Source: an uncultured Gammaproteobacteria bacterium (GTDB lineage Bacteria > Pseudomonadota > Gammaproteobacteria > Arenicellales > JAANXG01). Taken from it: a stretch of 42,847 bases of DNA. The notes below the pieces were generated by a model. That model worked only from the letters and a program-made list of their open reading frames with translations. It ran no database searches and was not told where the DNA came from. The position numbers and the translations under genes were made by a program. Positions within the stretch are counted from its first letter, which is position 1. Each line of letters opens with the position of its first letter. Where the stretch lies: contig CAMYNX010000012.1 in the NCBI GenBank assembly GCA_947259875.1, positions 1 through 42,847 of the forward strand. The letters are read 5' to 3'. Of the stretch, positions 34,805-42,847 are shown one piece after another.

Positions 34805-36466
34805 ATGACTAACAGTAACCCTATAGATGTTTTGGTTATCGGCGCCGGCCTGGCCGGTATGGGATTGGGTCTGCGCGTGGCGCAAGCCGGTCTGCGGGTG
34901 ACAATACTCGCTAAAGGACCGCTCACCGAGGGCTCCAGCTTGTATGCCCAAGGCGGTATTGCTGCGGTCATTGGAGAACGCGATTCCTTCGAGGCCCATA
35001 TCCAAGATACGCTCACCGCTGGAGCCGGGCTATGCCACCGTGAGGCAGTTGATTATATCGTGCGTCGCGGGCCAGAGAATGTGCAGTGGTTGATCGGACA
35101 GGGTGTCGAGTTCGATCGGCTACAGGATGCCGACGGTATGCAGAATTTCCACTTGACCCGCGAAGGGGGTCACAGCCATAGACGAGTCATCCACGCCCGG
35201 GATGCGACTGGCCGGGAGGTAGAGAATACGTTGGAATCGAAGGTACGGGCGCATCCCAATGTCACTATTTTAGAAAACCACATTGCTGTGGACCTGATCA
35301 GTTCCAGTAAGCTCAAACTCGATCCACCCGAACGCAATCTGGGCGCTTATGTCTTCGACATGACATCGAATCACGTGTCGCCGATCTCTGCGCGGGTGAC
35401 GGTATTGGCGACCGGTGGCGCTTCGAAGTCTTATCTGTATACCAGCAATCCTGACACTTCGACTGGCGATGGCGTCGCCATGGCTTGGCGGGCCGGTTGC
35501 CGTGTCGCCAATATGGAGTTCGTGCAGTTCCACCCCACTTGTCTTTATCACCCCCACGCAAAATCATTGTTAGTCTCAGAGGCGGTCCGTGGCGAGGGAG
35601 GACGCTTGTTGCTGCCGGACGGTGAACAATTCATGCAACAACATGATCCGCGCGGCGAACTGGCTCCCCGGGATATCGTCGCGCGTGCGATTGATTACGA
35701 AATGAAGCGCCACGGTTATGATTGTGCCTATTTGGACATCAGTCACAAGTCCTCTTCATTCATCAGGGAACACTTTCCTAATATCTATGAACGTTGTCTT
35801 GAGTTCGGCATTGATATGACCAAGCAGCCGATTCCGGTGGTTCCCGCCGCACATTACACCTGTGGCGGTGTGTTGACAGATCTTAGAGGACGTACGGATC
35901 TGCTGGACCTATACACTATAGGTGAGTCGGGTTTTACCGGCTTGCACGGGGCTAATCGCTTGGCGAGTAACTCACTCCTTGAGTGCCTGGTGCTTGCCGA
36001 ATCCGCGAGTAAAGACATCGTGAAACGGGTAACCGACCCTACCGCTGAAGTCATCGAACTGCCTCAATGGGACGAGAGCCAAGTTACCGACCCCGATGAG
36101 CAAGTTGTGGTATCCCATAACTGGGAAGAATTGCGGCGCTCAATGTGGGACTACGTGGGCATCGTGCGCACCGATAAACGTTTACAACGAGCCCAACGGC
36201 GAATTACCTTGTTACAAGAAGAGATCCGTGACTTCTATAGCAACTTTAAGATAAACAGTGATCTGATAGAGCTACGAAACCTGGTAATGGTGTCCGAACT
36301 TATCGTTAAATCGGCATTGACCCGCAAAGAAAGTCGAGGGCTCCATTACACACTCGACTATCCATATCCGGAAAAGGCCTCCCATCCTCAAGATACAATA
36401 GTCGTACCGAATAACTTCGTAGGCGCTCATCTAGATCCCCTATGGGCTACTGAAGTGAAACGTTAA
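34805..36466 (+). CDS. nadB: L-aspartate oxidase
   Basis: The 553-residue FAD enzyme oxidises L-aspartate to iminoaspartate, the first step of de novo NAD synthesis, with oxygen or fumarate as acceptor. It has the dinucleotide motif [16 protein letters not shown] at residues 11-26, [12 protein letters not shown], and the flavoprotein block [10 protein letters not shown]. The capping-domain arginine is near [14 protein letters not shown], and the late motif is [19 protein letters not shown] helical C-terminal domain follows. Its stop overlaps the convergent ygfX stop by three bases. nadA and nadC are not in the window. Confidence 0.96.
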   Translation: MTNSNPIDVLVIGAGLAGMGLGLRVAQAGLRVTILAKGPLTEGSSLYAQGGIAAVIGERDSFEAHIQDTLTAGAGLCHREAVDYIVRRGPENVQWLIGQGVEFDRLQDADGMQNFHLTREGGHSHRRVIHARDATGREVENTLESKVRAHPNVTILENHIAVDLISSSKLKLDPPERNLGAYVFDMTSNHVSPISARVTVLATGGASKSYLYTSNPDTSTGDGVAMAWRAGCRVANMEFVQFHPTCLYHPHAKSLLVSEAVRGEGGRLLLPDGEQFMQQHDPRGELAPRDIVARAIDYEMKRHGYDCAYLDISHKSSSFIREHFPNIYERCLEFGIDMTKQPIPVVPAAHYTCGGVLTDLRGRTDLLDLYTIGESGFTGLHGANRLASNSLLECLVLAESASKDIVKRVTDPTAEVIELPQWDESQVTDPDEQVVVSHNWEELRRSMWDYVGIVRTDKRLQRAQRRITLLQEEIRDFYSNFKINSDLIELRNLVMVSELIVKSALTRKESRGLHYTLDYPYPEKASHPQDTIVVPNNFVGAHLDPLWATEVKR

Positions 36467-36891
36467 CCACGCAGGTGCATTTTCAGGCGGCGAAAAATGG
36501 CCGGATCCGTTGTCTCTCTCGTTAAAATTACTGACCAACCGCGCCTGCTTTTCAATGCGTAATGAGCGATGATCCAGCCGGGGCATAGAAAGTACGTCTT
36601 GAGACGTACATAACGCAATGTCTGGGCCCGTCGACGATACAGCGTCCAGCTGCCATCGGTCTCAAGGGCCAGCACAACAATCGCCGCGGGATGTGTTCTG
36701 CGTACATGGACCATAGCGCAGTGACGATGGCTGGCAACGAGCCCAACCAGGATCAAGATCAGCAACCAGATCGGCGCTTGGATAAATCCCAGCAAGATTC
36801 CAGTTGCCAGGTGTACCACATGGTTGATCAACGCCAGTCGCTTATCGAATCTTAGCGGGATTTGCAGCGGCGTTTCGAATCCGTTCGACAA
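36463..36891 (-). CDS. ygfX: YgfX (CptA)-family membrane protein
   Basis: The 142-residue protein has two membrane segments ([25 protein letters not shown]). A C-terminal domain with [23 protein letters not shown] and [13 protein letters not shown] follows. This is the YgfX/DUF1434 family, found next to sdhE; in E. coli YgfX has been proposed as a toxin acting on cytoskeletal proteins. The start is probably TTG at 36891, ten bases after AGGAG, within sdhE; the overlap is about 50 bases. It ends convergent with nadB. Confidence 0.72.
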   Translation of the reverse strand: MSNGFETPLQIPLRFDKRLALINHVVHLATGILLGFIQAPIWLLILILVGLVASHRHCAMVHVRRTHPAAIVVLALETDGSWTLYRRRAQTLRYVRLKTYFLCPGWIIAHYALKSRRGWSVILTRETTDPAIFRRLKMHLRG

Positions 36892-37096
36892 GACTCACCA
36901 TCTCCTGATGCAAGGGAGACTCTCTACCGTATAACCAGTCCATCAACAACGGATCTGGAATCTCCAATAATTCGTGAAATTTTTCTTTTTCGCCCAGCGT
37001 TAGCCGATCGTATTCACTGTCTAAGAAATTTTGCAATGCGATATCCAATTCACGAATTCCCCGGCGACAGCGCCACCGAATGCGCGAATCAACCAT
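36842..37096 (-). CDS. sdhE: FAD assembly factor SdhE
   Basis: The 84-residue protein attaches or stabilises covalent FAD in the SdhA subunit. The family motif RGxxE is present as RRGIRELD, with WRCRRG before it and LLEIPDPLLMDWLYGRE later. The frame is open to 37174 inside sdhB, but the ATG at 37096 gives the usual length and lies nine bases past the sdhB stop. It is the human SDHAF2 counterpart. Confidence 0.93.
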   Translation of the reverse strand: MVDSRIRWRCRRGIRELDIALQNFLDSEYDRLTLGEKEKFHELLEIPDPLLMDWLYGRESPLHQEMVSLVERIRNAAANPAKIR

Positions 37097-37104
37097 TAAA
37101 TATA

Positions 37105-37884
37105 CTAACGCCTCGCCACAATCAATTTCTTGATTTCGGCAATAGCTTTGCCCGGGTTCAAACTCTTGGGACATGTTTTACTGCAGTTCATAATTGTGTG
37201 ACAACGATATAAGCGAAAGGGGTCAACCAGGTCATCCAATCGTTCTCCGGTTGCCTCGTCGCGACTGTCCACGATCCAGCGATAAGCCTGTAACAGAATC
37301 GCCGGCCCAAGGTAACGATCTGCATTCCACCAGTAACTGGGGCAACTCGTGGAACAACAAGCGCACAAAATACACTCATACAGCCCATCCAAACGGGCGC
37401 GCTCTTCCTTCGATTGTAATCGTTCACGGTCCGGTGGTGCCGGTGTTCTGGTCTGCAACCAAGGCTTGATAGAAGCATATTGCGCATAGAAATGCGTCAT
37501 ATCAGGCACCAAATCTTTCACCACCGGCATATGCGGCAGTGGGTAGATTTTGACTACGCTTTTGACGTCTTCTATAGGCTTGGTACATGCGAGAGTATTA
37601 GTGCCATCGATATTCATAGCGCACGATCCACAAATTCCCTCGCGGCAGGATCTCCGAAATGTCAGCGATGGATCGATCTCATCTTTTATTTTGATCAGCG
37701 CATCCAACACCATCGGACCACAACGATCCATATCCAGTTCATACAGATCGGTGCGTGGATTCTCGCCACTATCAGGGTCCCATCGGTATACCTTGAACGA
37801 TTTCGTATTGTTCGTCCGTTCCGATCTGGGATGAGTAATGCCCCTCTTGATCTTTGAATTTGCCGGTAAAGTGAATTCGACCAT
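37105..37884 (-). CDS. sdhB: Succinate dehydrogenase iron-sulfur subunit
   Basis: The 259-residue subunit carries electrons from SdhA to the quinone site. The 2Fe-2S cysteines are in [15 protein letters not shown], with a later CTKP. The 4Fe-4S and 3Fe-4S sets are [12 protein letters not shown] and [12 protein letters not shown]. The N-terminus is about 20 residues longer than in E. coli. It lies 54 bases after sdhA. Confidence 0.97.
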   Translation of the reverse strand: MVEFTLPANSKIKRGITHPRSERTNNTKSFKVYRWDPDSGENPRTDLYELDMDRCGPMVLDALIKIKDEIDPSLTFRRSCREGICGSCAMNIDGTNTLACTKPIEDVKSVVKIYPLPHMPVVKDLVPDMTHFYAQYASIKPWLQTRTPAPPDRERLQSKEERARLDGLYECILCACCSTSCPSYWWNADRYLGPAILLQAYRWIVDSRDEATGERLDDLVDPFRLYRCHTIMNCSKTCPKSLNPGKAIAEIKKLIVARR

Positions 37885-37938
37885 ATACGCAACCCGCGCT
37901 TTGTGATGGTTAGTGGTTTTTCATCGAATGCTTTTGCG

Positions 37939-39726
37939 CTAATAAACCCTCGCCTTTGGCGGGATGGGCTCTACTTCATCGGTTAACGTGTAGTCATGCA
38001 CTGGACGATAGTCGATCCGTATCTTGCCATGGTCATCCAGCCAGGCGAGTGTATGTTTCATCCAGATTTTGTCGTCACGTTCTGAATAATCTTCACGGGC
38101 GTGGCCGCCCCGGCTCTCCTTGCGATTGTTCGCTGAATCAATGGTCACTAACGCCTGCCGCAGGAGATTCTCCAGTTCTAACGCCTCTGCCAAATCAGTG
38201 TTCCAGATCATGGAACGATCCACGACTTTGATATCTTTGAACGATTCCCAAACTTGGGAAAGCTTAACTATCCCTTCTTCCATGGTCTCGCCGGTTCGAA
38301 ACACCGCGCAGTAATCCTGCATCGTTCTTTGCATATTCAACCGGATCTCCGCAGTGAGCGAGGAACCATTCGCATGACGTAATTTATCCAGTCGGGCGAT
38401 GCTATCCTCAGCGGCATCTTTGGATAAAGGTTTCAGCGACGCCCCGGGTTTTACCACATCTGCGGCACGATGCGCGGCAGCACGTCCAAAGACGATCAGA
38501 TCCAACAATGAATTCGAGCCCAAACGGTTCGCACCATGAACCGAGACGCAGGCCGCTTCGCCAATTGCCATCAAACCCGGTACCACATATTCTGGGTCGC
38601 CGTCTTGGGCGGTAATCACTTCGCCATGATAGTTAGCCGGGATGCCGCCCATGTTGTAGTGCACCGTCGGCAATACCGGAATCGGTTCCTTGGTAACATC
38701 GACACCGGCAAAGATCTTGGCGGTTTCGGAAATCCCGGGCAGACGTTCCGCCAACAATTCCGGTCCGAGATGCTCAAGATGCAAATAGATGTGATCCCGG
38801 TCAGCACCAACACCGCGGCCGTCCCGGATTTCCATGGTCATAGACCGCGATACCACGTCTCGGGAAGCCAGATCCTTAGCATTCGGGGCATATCTTTCCA
38901 TGAACCGTTCACCGTCGGAATTAGTGAGATAACCCCCTTCGCCACGAGCGCCTTCGGTAATCAGGCAACCAGACCCATAGATACCGGTGGGATGGAATTG
39001 CACGAATTCCATGTCTTGCAACGGTATTCCGGCGCGCAACACCATCGCGTTGCCGTCACCGGTACAGGTATGTGCCGACGTGCAAGAGAAATATGCACGG
39101 CCATAGCCGCCCGTCGCAAGCACCACCAGTTGCGATCGAAAGCGATGCAGGGTGCCATCATCCAAGCACCACGCGAGCACGCCACGGCACTCGCCTTCGT
39201 CCATTATCAGATCAAGGGCGAAGTATTCGACATAGAACGTAGCATTATGTTTGAGTGACTGTTGGTATAAGGTATGCAATATGGCATGTCCGGTGCGATC
39301 AGCCGCTGCACAAGTACGCATCGCTTGCCCCTGACCAAAATGTGTGGTCATCCCACCGAATGCGCGCTGATATATCTTGCCATCTTCGGTGCGCGAAAAA
39401 GGAACACCATAGTGTTCCAGTTCAATTACCGCCTCCGGCGCTTCCCGGCACATATACTCGATGGCGTCTTGATCGCCAAGCCAGTCCGAACCTTTTACGG
39501 TGTCGTACATGTGCCATCGCCAATCATCCTCGCCCATGTTTCCCAATGCCGCGCTCATCCCGCCTTGCGCCGCCACCGTGTGGCTGCGGGTGGGAAACAC
39601 TTTGGTGATACACGCTGTAGACAACCCTGCGGCGGCCATGCCGAACGTGGCGCGGAGGCCGGCACCGCCGGCTCCGACTACTATAACGTCGTAGGTATGA
39701 TCAATGATCGTATACGGCTCGGGCAC
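37939..39726 (-). CDS. sdhA: Succinate dehydrogenase flavoprotein subunit
   Basis: The 595-residue subunit oxidises succinate to fumarate at a covalently bound FAD. It has the dinucleotide motif [15 protein letters not shown], and H49 in [10 protein letters not shown] carries the FAD. Also present are [11 protein letters not shown], the catalytic-arginine region RDVVSRSM, the HYNMGG block and [14 protein letters not shown]. The C-terminal Rhodoquin-free end [21 protein letters not shown] is typical. The ATG is three bases after the sdhD stop. Confidence 0.97.
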   Translation of the reverse strand: MPEPYTIIDHTYDVIVVGAGGAGLRATFGMAAAGLSTACITKVFPTRSHTVAAQGGMSAALGNMGEDDWRWHMYDTVKGSDWLGDQDAIEYMCREAPEAVIELEHYGVPFSRTEDGKIYQRAFGGMTTHFGQGQAMRTCAAADRTGHAILHTLYQQSLKHNATFYVEYFALDLIMDEGECRGVLAWCLDDGTLHRFRSQLVVLATGGYGRAYFSCTSAHTCTGDGNAMVLRAGIPLQDMEFVQFHPTGIYGSGCLITEGARGEGGYLTNSDGERFMERYAPNAKDLASRDVVSRSMTMEIRDGRGVGADRDHIYLHLEHLGPELLAERLPGISETAKIFAGVDVTKEPIPVLPTVHYNMGGIPANYHGEVITAQDGDPEYVVPGLMAIGEAACVSVHGANRLGSNSLLDLIVFGRAAAHRAADVVKPGASLKPLSKDAAEDSIARLDKLRHANGSSLTAEIRLNMQRTMQDYCAVFRTGETMEEGIVKLSQVWESFKDIKVVDRSMIWNTDLAEALELENLLRQALVTIDSANNRKESRGGHAREDYSERDDKIWMKHTLAWLDDHGKIRIDYRPVHDYTLTDEVEPIPPKARVY

Positions 39727-39729
39727 CGA

Positions 39730-40110
39730 TTAACCTCCTAACGCCACACGCAGCACCAGCACTACAGCCACAAGAGACAGGAACGCAGTGACAAAACTGA
39801 GTGCCAACGAGCTTGCCATCTTCAGCCATTCGGTGTGAATGTAGTCCTCGATCACAACCTGTACGCCAAGTTGCGCATGATAGAACGTGGATATCACAAA
39901 CATGATGAGTAGTGCCGCGATAATCGGCGAACGCATCCAATCCACTACTGTTTGATAATCGGCTCCGACCAACGAAGCAAGGGAAAATACAAACCATAAA
40001 CTCAACGGAATCAACACCACCGAGGTCACGCGCTGCCACCACCAGTGCGACACGCCTTCTTTAGCGGACCCCAAACCCACGGCTCTTCCCAAAGGGGTGC
40101 GTAGACTCAT
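39730..40110 (-). CDS. sdhD: Succinate dehydrogenase membrane anchor subunit SdhD
   Basis: The 126-residue anchor has three membrane helices: VTSVVLIPLSLWFVFSLASL, SPIIAALLIMFVISTFYHAQ and LALSFVTAFLSLVAVVLVL. The block FYHAQLGVQVVIEDY between the second and third is diagnostic and holds a quinone-site aspartate/tyrosine. The ATG at 40110 overlaps the sdhC stop (TAATG); the longer open frame upstream lies in sdhC. Confidence 0.92.
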   Translation of the reverse strand: MSLRTPLGRAVGLGSAKEGVSHWWWQRVTSVVLIPLSLWFVFSLASLVGADYQTVVDWMRSPIIAALLIMFVISTFYHAQLGVQVVIEDYIHTEWLKMASSLALSFVTAFLSLVAVVLVLRVALGG

Positions 40111-40508
40111 TATCCACTCCCTCCTCGTGCCGCGTATCCAACCACCCAAATCGCCACCGTCAAACCAAACGACATCGCTACCACCCACCATCCCGATTTA
40201 TAAAGCGTGGCAATCTCCAAACCAATGCCGGCATCCCACGCCAGATGACGTATACCATTACACAAGTGATAAAAAAGTGAATACGACCAAAAAAATAAAA
40301 TCACGCGACCGAAACTGGATCCGAACAATACTTGCGCCGATGCATAGGTGTCCGCGCCGGCGGCGATCGCCCAAAGCCAGTACACCAGTACCGGTGAACT
40401 GAACGCCAGGAACATGCCGGTTCCGCGATGCGTGATGGACAGGATTGAGGTGAGTTGTGGACGGTAAACCTGTAAGTGGGGCGACAAGGGACGGTTATTG
40501 GTTAGCAT
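40110..40508 (-). CDS. sdhC: Succinate dehydrogenase cytochrome b556 subunit SdhC
   Basis: The 132-residue subunit binds heme b with SdhD. It starts RPLSPHLQVYRPQL, with the SITHRGTG motif (Ser/Arg at the quinone site), and has the family signature HLCNGIRHLAWDAG with the heme-region histidines. Three membrane helices are predicted. The ATG at 40508 is preferred because a TATAAA-like -10 lies close upstream of the alternative ATG at 40526. Confidence 0.93.
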   Translation of the reverse strand: MLTNNRPLSPHLQVYRPQLTSILSITHRGTGMFLAFSSPVLVYWLWAIAAGADTYASAQVLFGSSFGRVILFFWSYSLFYHLCNGIRHLAWDAGIGLEIATLYKSGWWVVAMSFGLTVAIWVVGYAARGGSG

Positions 40509-40643
40509 ACGCGGTCTGGATCCCATAAATCTGTTTTATACGTCTGATAAGCTACCTATGGAACGTCAATCAAGCAAGCATCGCTTCGCAGGTTTGTGTG
40601 CGCGTCCCCACCGGTACCGGAACGTGGCGCGCGAACGAACAGT

Positions 40644-40811
40644 CTAAAAGTCCACGCAGCGACCCTTGCGTTCCCAGTCGCCATAGCGTGTCGGCTCGGG
40701 ACCCTTGGGGCCGCCTATCTCCCGTAGCGGTTTCTGGCCGCTTCGTCGTCGATGATGGATATCGGAGGCCTTGGTGCGGCGTGCCGGTCGCTGGCGTTTG
40801 TTATCGTTCAT
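40644..40811 (-). CDS. Succinate dehydrogenase assembly factor 4-like protein (DUF1674)
   Basis: A 55-codon gene, shorter than usual gene-calling limits, encodes a basic N-terminal half and the complete DUF1674 signature at its C-terminus: [18 protein letters not shown], then RCVDF. Mitochondrial SDHAF4 (Sdh8) has the same ending; it binds the flavinated SdhA and protects it before assembly. The gene lies 135 bases upstream of sdhC on the same strand, so it is probably the head of the sdh operon. The ATG at 40811 is the only one ahead of the basic segment; no good ribosome binding site is seen. Confidence 0.9.
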   Translation of the reverse strand: MNDNKRQRPARRTKASDIHHRRRSGQKPLREIGGPKGPEPTRYGDWERKGRCVDF

Positions 40812-41230
40812 GGTGTATGGTGCGGTGCAATAAGACCCTTATTCTGTACTGAAATAGGCACGGGTGACAAGTAACATGCGCAGCGCAAAGACGGCCGGTG
40901 TCAAAACGGCCAAATCCGTCACCGTCAGTCACGACCAGTCGTATCACTCGCCCTCACGGTCCCATGCGCTGCTTAAACGTCGGTTGCCTGGCCACCACAG
41001 CCAAGCAGCAAGGCCAGGACGGGTGGCGATGTTCCTGATGCAAGACGAAATGGCCGAACAAAACACCGATTCCGGCAATGTATGGATCGAAACAGCGGTT
41101 CAACGCGACATAGCGGTGGGGGTGACGCAAATCGCGACGTGGTGCAGTGGCGACGACCGCGGTTGCGGAATCATCGCGCGGTACCTCGCTAAGCAGGTCC
41201 AATGTCACACGTTCTGAGAATGATAATACC
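40812..41230. other. Intergenic region between the sdh operon and ygfZ
   Basis: Overlapping open frames on both strands (plus 40864-41217, minus 40954-41208) match no family I know and neither has convincing signals. The region should hold the divergent promoters of the sdh operon and ygfZ. Confidence 0.35.
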
Positions 41231-42184
41231 TTGAAAAATCTAACAGATATATCTTGTTTATTATGTAAATTATCAGCGCTATCTTGGGTCTACGCGGAGG
41301 GCGAAGACGCCGAGTCATTTTTGCAATCCCAGTTCACCAATGACTTATCGGCCCTCGACGAGGGCCATAGTCAGCTGCATGGGTATTGCAACCCCAAGGG
41401 ACGGTTGTTGTGCATAGTGCGGCTCGTACGCCACAACGACGGGTTCTTGTTGCAACTGCCGACCGCACTTAGCGATGCCATCGTCGAGCGACTGCGCAAA
41501 TACGTGTTACGCGCCAAGGTCAGCCTGAACACCGCCGATCAACTGGCCGGAATAGGTATCGCCGGGCAGCCGGCTGCCGATGCGCTGACCCAACACCTCG
41601 GGCCGCTCCCCGATACCGACAACGGCTACCTCCGACGAGGAGTATTCGGTGTCTATGGGTTGCCTGGCCCCCTTCCCCGTTTTCAGATCGTTGGACCGAT
41701 GTCGGACCTGCAGCCGCTGTGGGACGCGCTCAGCGAGCCACTGCAACCGCAACCGGCCTGGGCCTGGTCGCGCCTCGATATTGGTGCCGGTATCCCCCAG
41801 ATTCTGCCGTCAACCAGCGAGGCGTTCGTGCCGCAAATGGTCAACTTGGATCTCGTCGGGGGAATCAGCTTTCAAAAGGGCTGCTATCCGGGGCAGGAAA
41901 TCGTGGCCCGCATGCACTACCTGGGTAAACTAAAACAACGCATGATCCGGGCGCAGGTGACGACCAGCGCCGCGCCCAAACCTGGCGACAAGGTCTATTC
42001 ACCCGAACACGGAGCGCAGAGCGCCGGCACTTTAATCGATGCTCAACCCAGCGGGCCGGGGTGTTTCGATGTGTTGGCAGTTGTGCAATTAGCCGCCTAC
42101 CGGGCGGGTAAGCTGTCCTTGAACGATCCGAACGGGTCGACATTGGAACCAAAATCTCTACCCTACGACGTGCCCACGGATTGA
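41231..42184 (+). CDS. ygfZ: Folate-binding protein YgfZ
   Basis: YgfZ is a tetrahydrofolate-binding protein of the aminomethyltransferase fold that helps repair or build FeS clusters. It has the N-terminal SFLQSQFTNDL and GYCNPKGRLLC blocks and the family signature KGCYPGQEIVARMHYLGK with its essential cysteine. A TTG at 41231 gives 317 residues and the usual N-terminus; an ATG at 41147 in the same frame adds 28 residues that look unlike the family. The first 60 bases are AT-rich compared with the rest. Confidence 0.9.
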   Translation: MKNLTDISCLLCKLSALSWVYAEGEDAESFLQSQFTNDLSALDEGHSQLHGYCNPKGRLLCIVRLVRHNDGFLLQLPTALSDAIVERLRKYVLRAKVSLNTADQLAGIGIAGQPAADALTQHLGPLPDTDNGYLRRGVFGVYGLPGPLPRFQIVGPMSDLQPLWDALSEPLQPQPAWAWSRLDIGAGIPQILPSTSEAFVPQMVNLDLVGGISFQKGCYPGQEIVARMHYLGKLKQRMIRAQVTTSAAPKPGDKVYSPEHGAQSAGTLIDAQPSGPGCFDVLAVVQLAAYRAGKLSLNDPNGSTLEPKSLPYDVPTD

Positions 42185-42188
42185 TTCG

Positions 42189-42488
42189 TTATCTAGCCAG
42201 GGGTTCGGGGGGTGAATTTTGGTCGATTACTTGATAAAAAGTCTCGCCCTTTTTAATCATCCCCAACTCAGACCGCGCGCGTTCTTCCAGGGCATCAGTA
42301 CCTTGCTTTAAGTCTACTACTTCTGCATGAAGTATCCGATTACGCTCGCGAAGCCCTTTATTTTCAACCTCTTGCGACGCGATTGTTTTTTGCAGTTGCC
42401 ACAATTTGATAACTCCGTGGTTACCCAGCCACACGGAATATTGCAGATAAAGCAACACCACCAGTAACAAACCAATCACTATTTTCAT
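42189..42488 (-). CDS. ftsB: Cell division protein FtsB
   Basis: The 99-residue single-pass membrane protein joins FtsQ and FtsL at the division septum. It has an N-terminal membrane segment (IVIGLLLVVLLYLQYSVWLG). A coiled coil (ASQEVENKGLRERNRILHAE) and the conserved ALEERARSELGMIKKGE follow. It lies downstream of eno on the same strand, the usual order. It is convergent with ygfZ. Confidence 0.93.
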   Translation of the reverse strand: MKIVIGLLLVVLLYLQYSVWLGNHGVIKLWQLQKTIASQEVENKGLRERNRILHAEVVDLKQGTDALEERARSELGMIKKGETFYQVIDQNSPPEPLAR

Positions 42489-42576
42489 CGCAGTGCCGCA
42501 CCCCGGTTAAGACGCAAGCATACTTGATTCCATCGGATCACGGGTAATTGTCGGTTCATTGGCATACGTGCCAAGC

Positions 42577-42847
<271 letters not shown>

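Noticed and set aside
40864-41217. Overlapping open frames on both strands upstream of ygfZ
   Set aside because: No family likeness and no translation signals; the region more likely holds divergent promoters.

Overview
The window is chromosomal DNA of a gammaproteobacterium. This rests on the block pdxJ-recO-era-rnc-DUF4845-lepB-lepA-mucD-mucB-rseA-rpoE with nadB divergent, on sdhCDAB-sdhE-ygfX, and on ygfZ and ftsB-eno. A group 1e (Isp-type) [NiFe]-hydrogenase and a pyruvate:ferredoxin oxidoreductase suggest a sulfur-bacterium-like or facultatively anaerobic member, for example of the Chromatiales. The species cannot be named from the sequence. No rRNA, tRNA or CRISPR array was seen.

Layout. 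(1) 1-3000 is loosely packed accessory DNA: a YCII-domain protein, a HicB-like antitoxin without a visible toxin, a small DUF4124 protein, a class I cytochrome c broken by one extra base in a G run, and copies of a GTCCCCGGAAT repeat. (2) 3028-5492 is a three-gene set: a duplicated DUF1538 membrane protein followed by two PII-like proteins. (3) 6025-7988 holds recQ and a tiny ORF coupled to its stop. (4) 8216-10837 is a DUF1800/DUF1501 export pair, the DUF1800 gene being frameshifted. (5) 11325-16493 is hupH-like-hynS-isp1-isp2-hynL behind a near-perfect FNR/Anr box. (6) 17032-23388 is a GltD-like flavoprotein with a ferredoxin tail, NifJ, and a dihydroorotate-dehydrogenase-like protein without the usual catalytic cysteine. 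(7) 23901-24476 is a small outer-membrane barrel. (8) 24558-34627, minus strand, is the housekeeping and envelope-stress block, with a matching sigma-E promoter ahead of rpoE. (9) 34805-36466 is nadB. (10) 36463-40811, minus strand, is the succinate dehydrogenase operon. An SDHAF4-like (DUF1674) gene of 55 codons precedes sdhC, and SdhE follows sdhB. (11) ygfZ, ftsB and the 3' end of eno close the window.

How the parts may work together. The hydrogenase would take electrons from periplasmic H2 through Isp1 to the cytoplasmic HdrD/DsrK-like Isp2. NifJ and the GltD-like protein form a neighbouring ferredoxin/NAD(P)H/pyruvate module. The link between the two modules is inference from adjacency. 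The FNR box and the four-cysteine proximal-cluster motif in HynS both point to anaerobic use.

Two intergenic segments (about 16586-16878 and 30750-31027) have matching imperfect terminal inverted repeats and a shared core, and a third partial copy lies at 23463-23630. They look like a MITE family with no transposase in the window.
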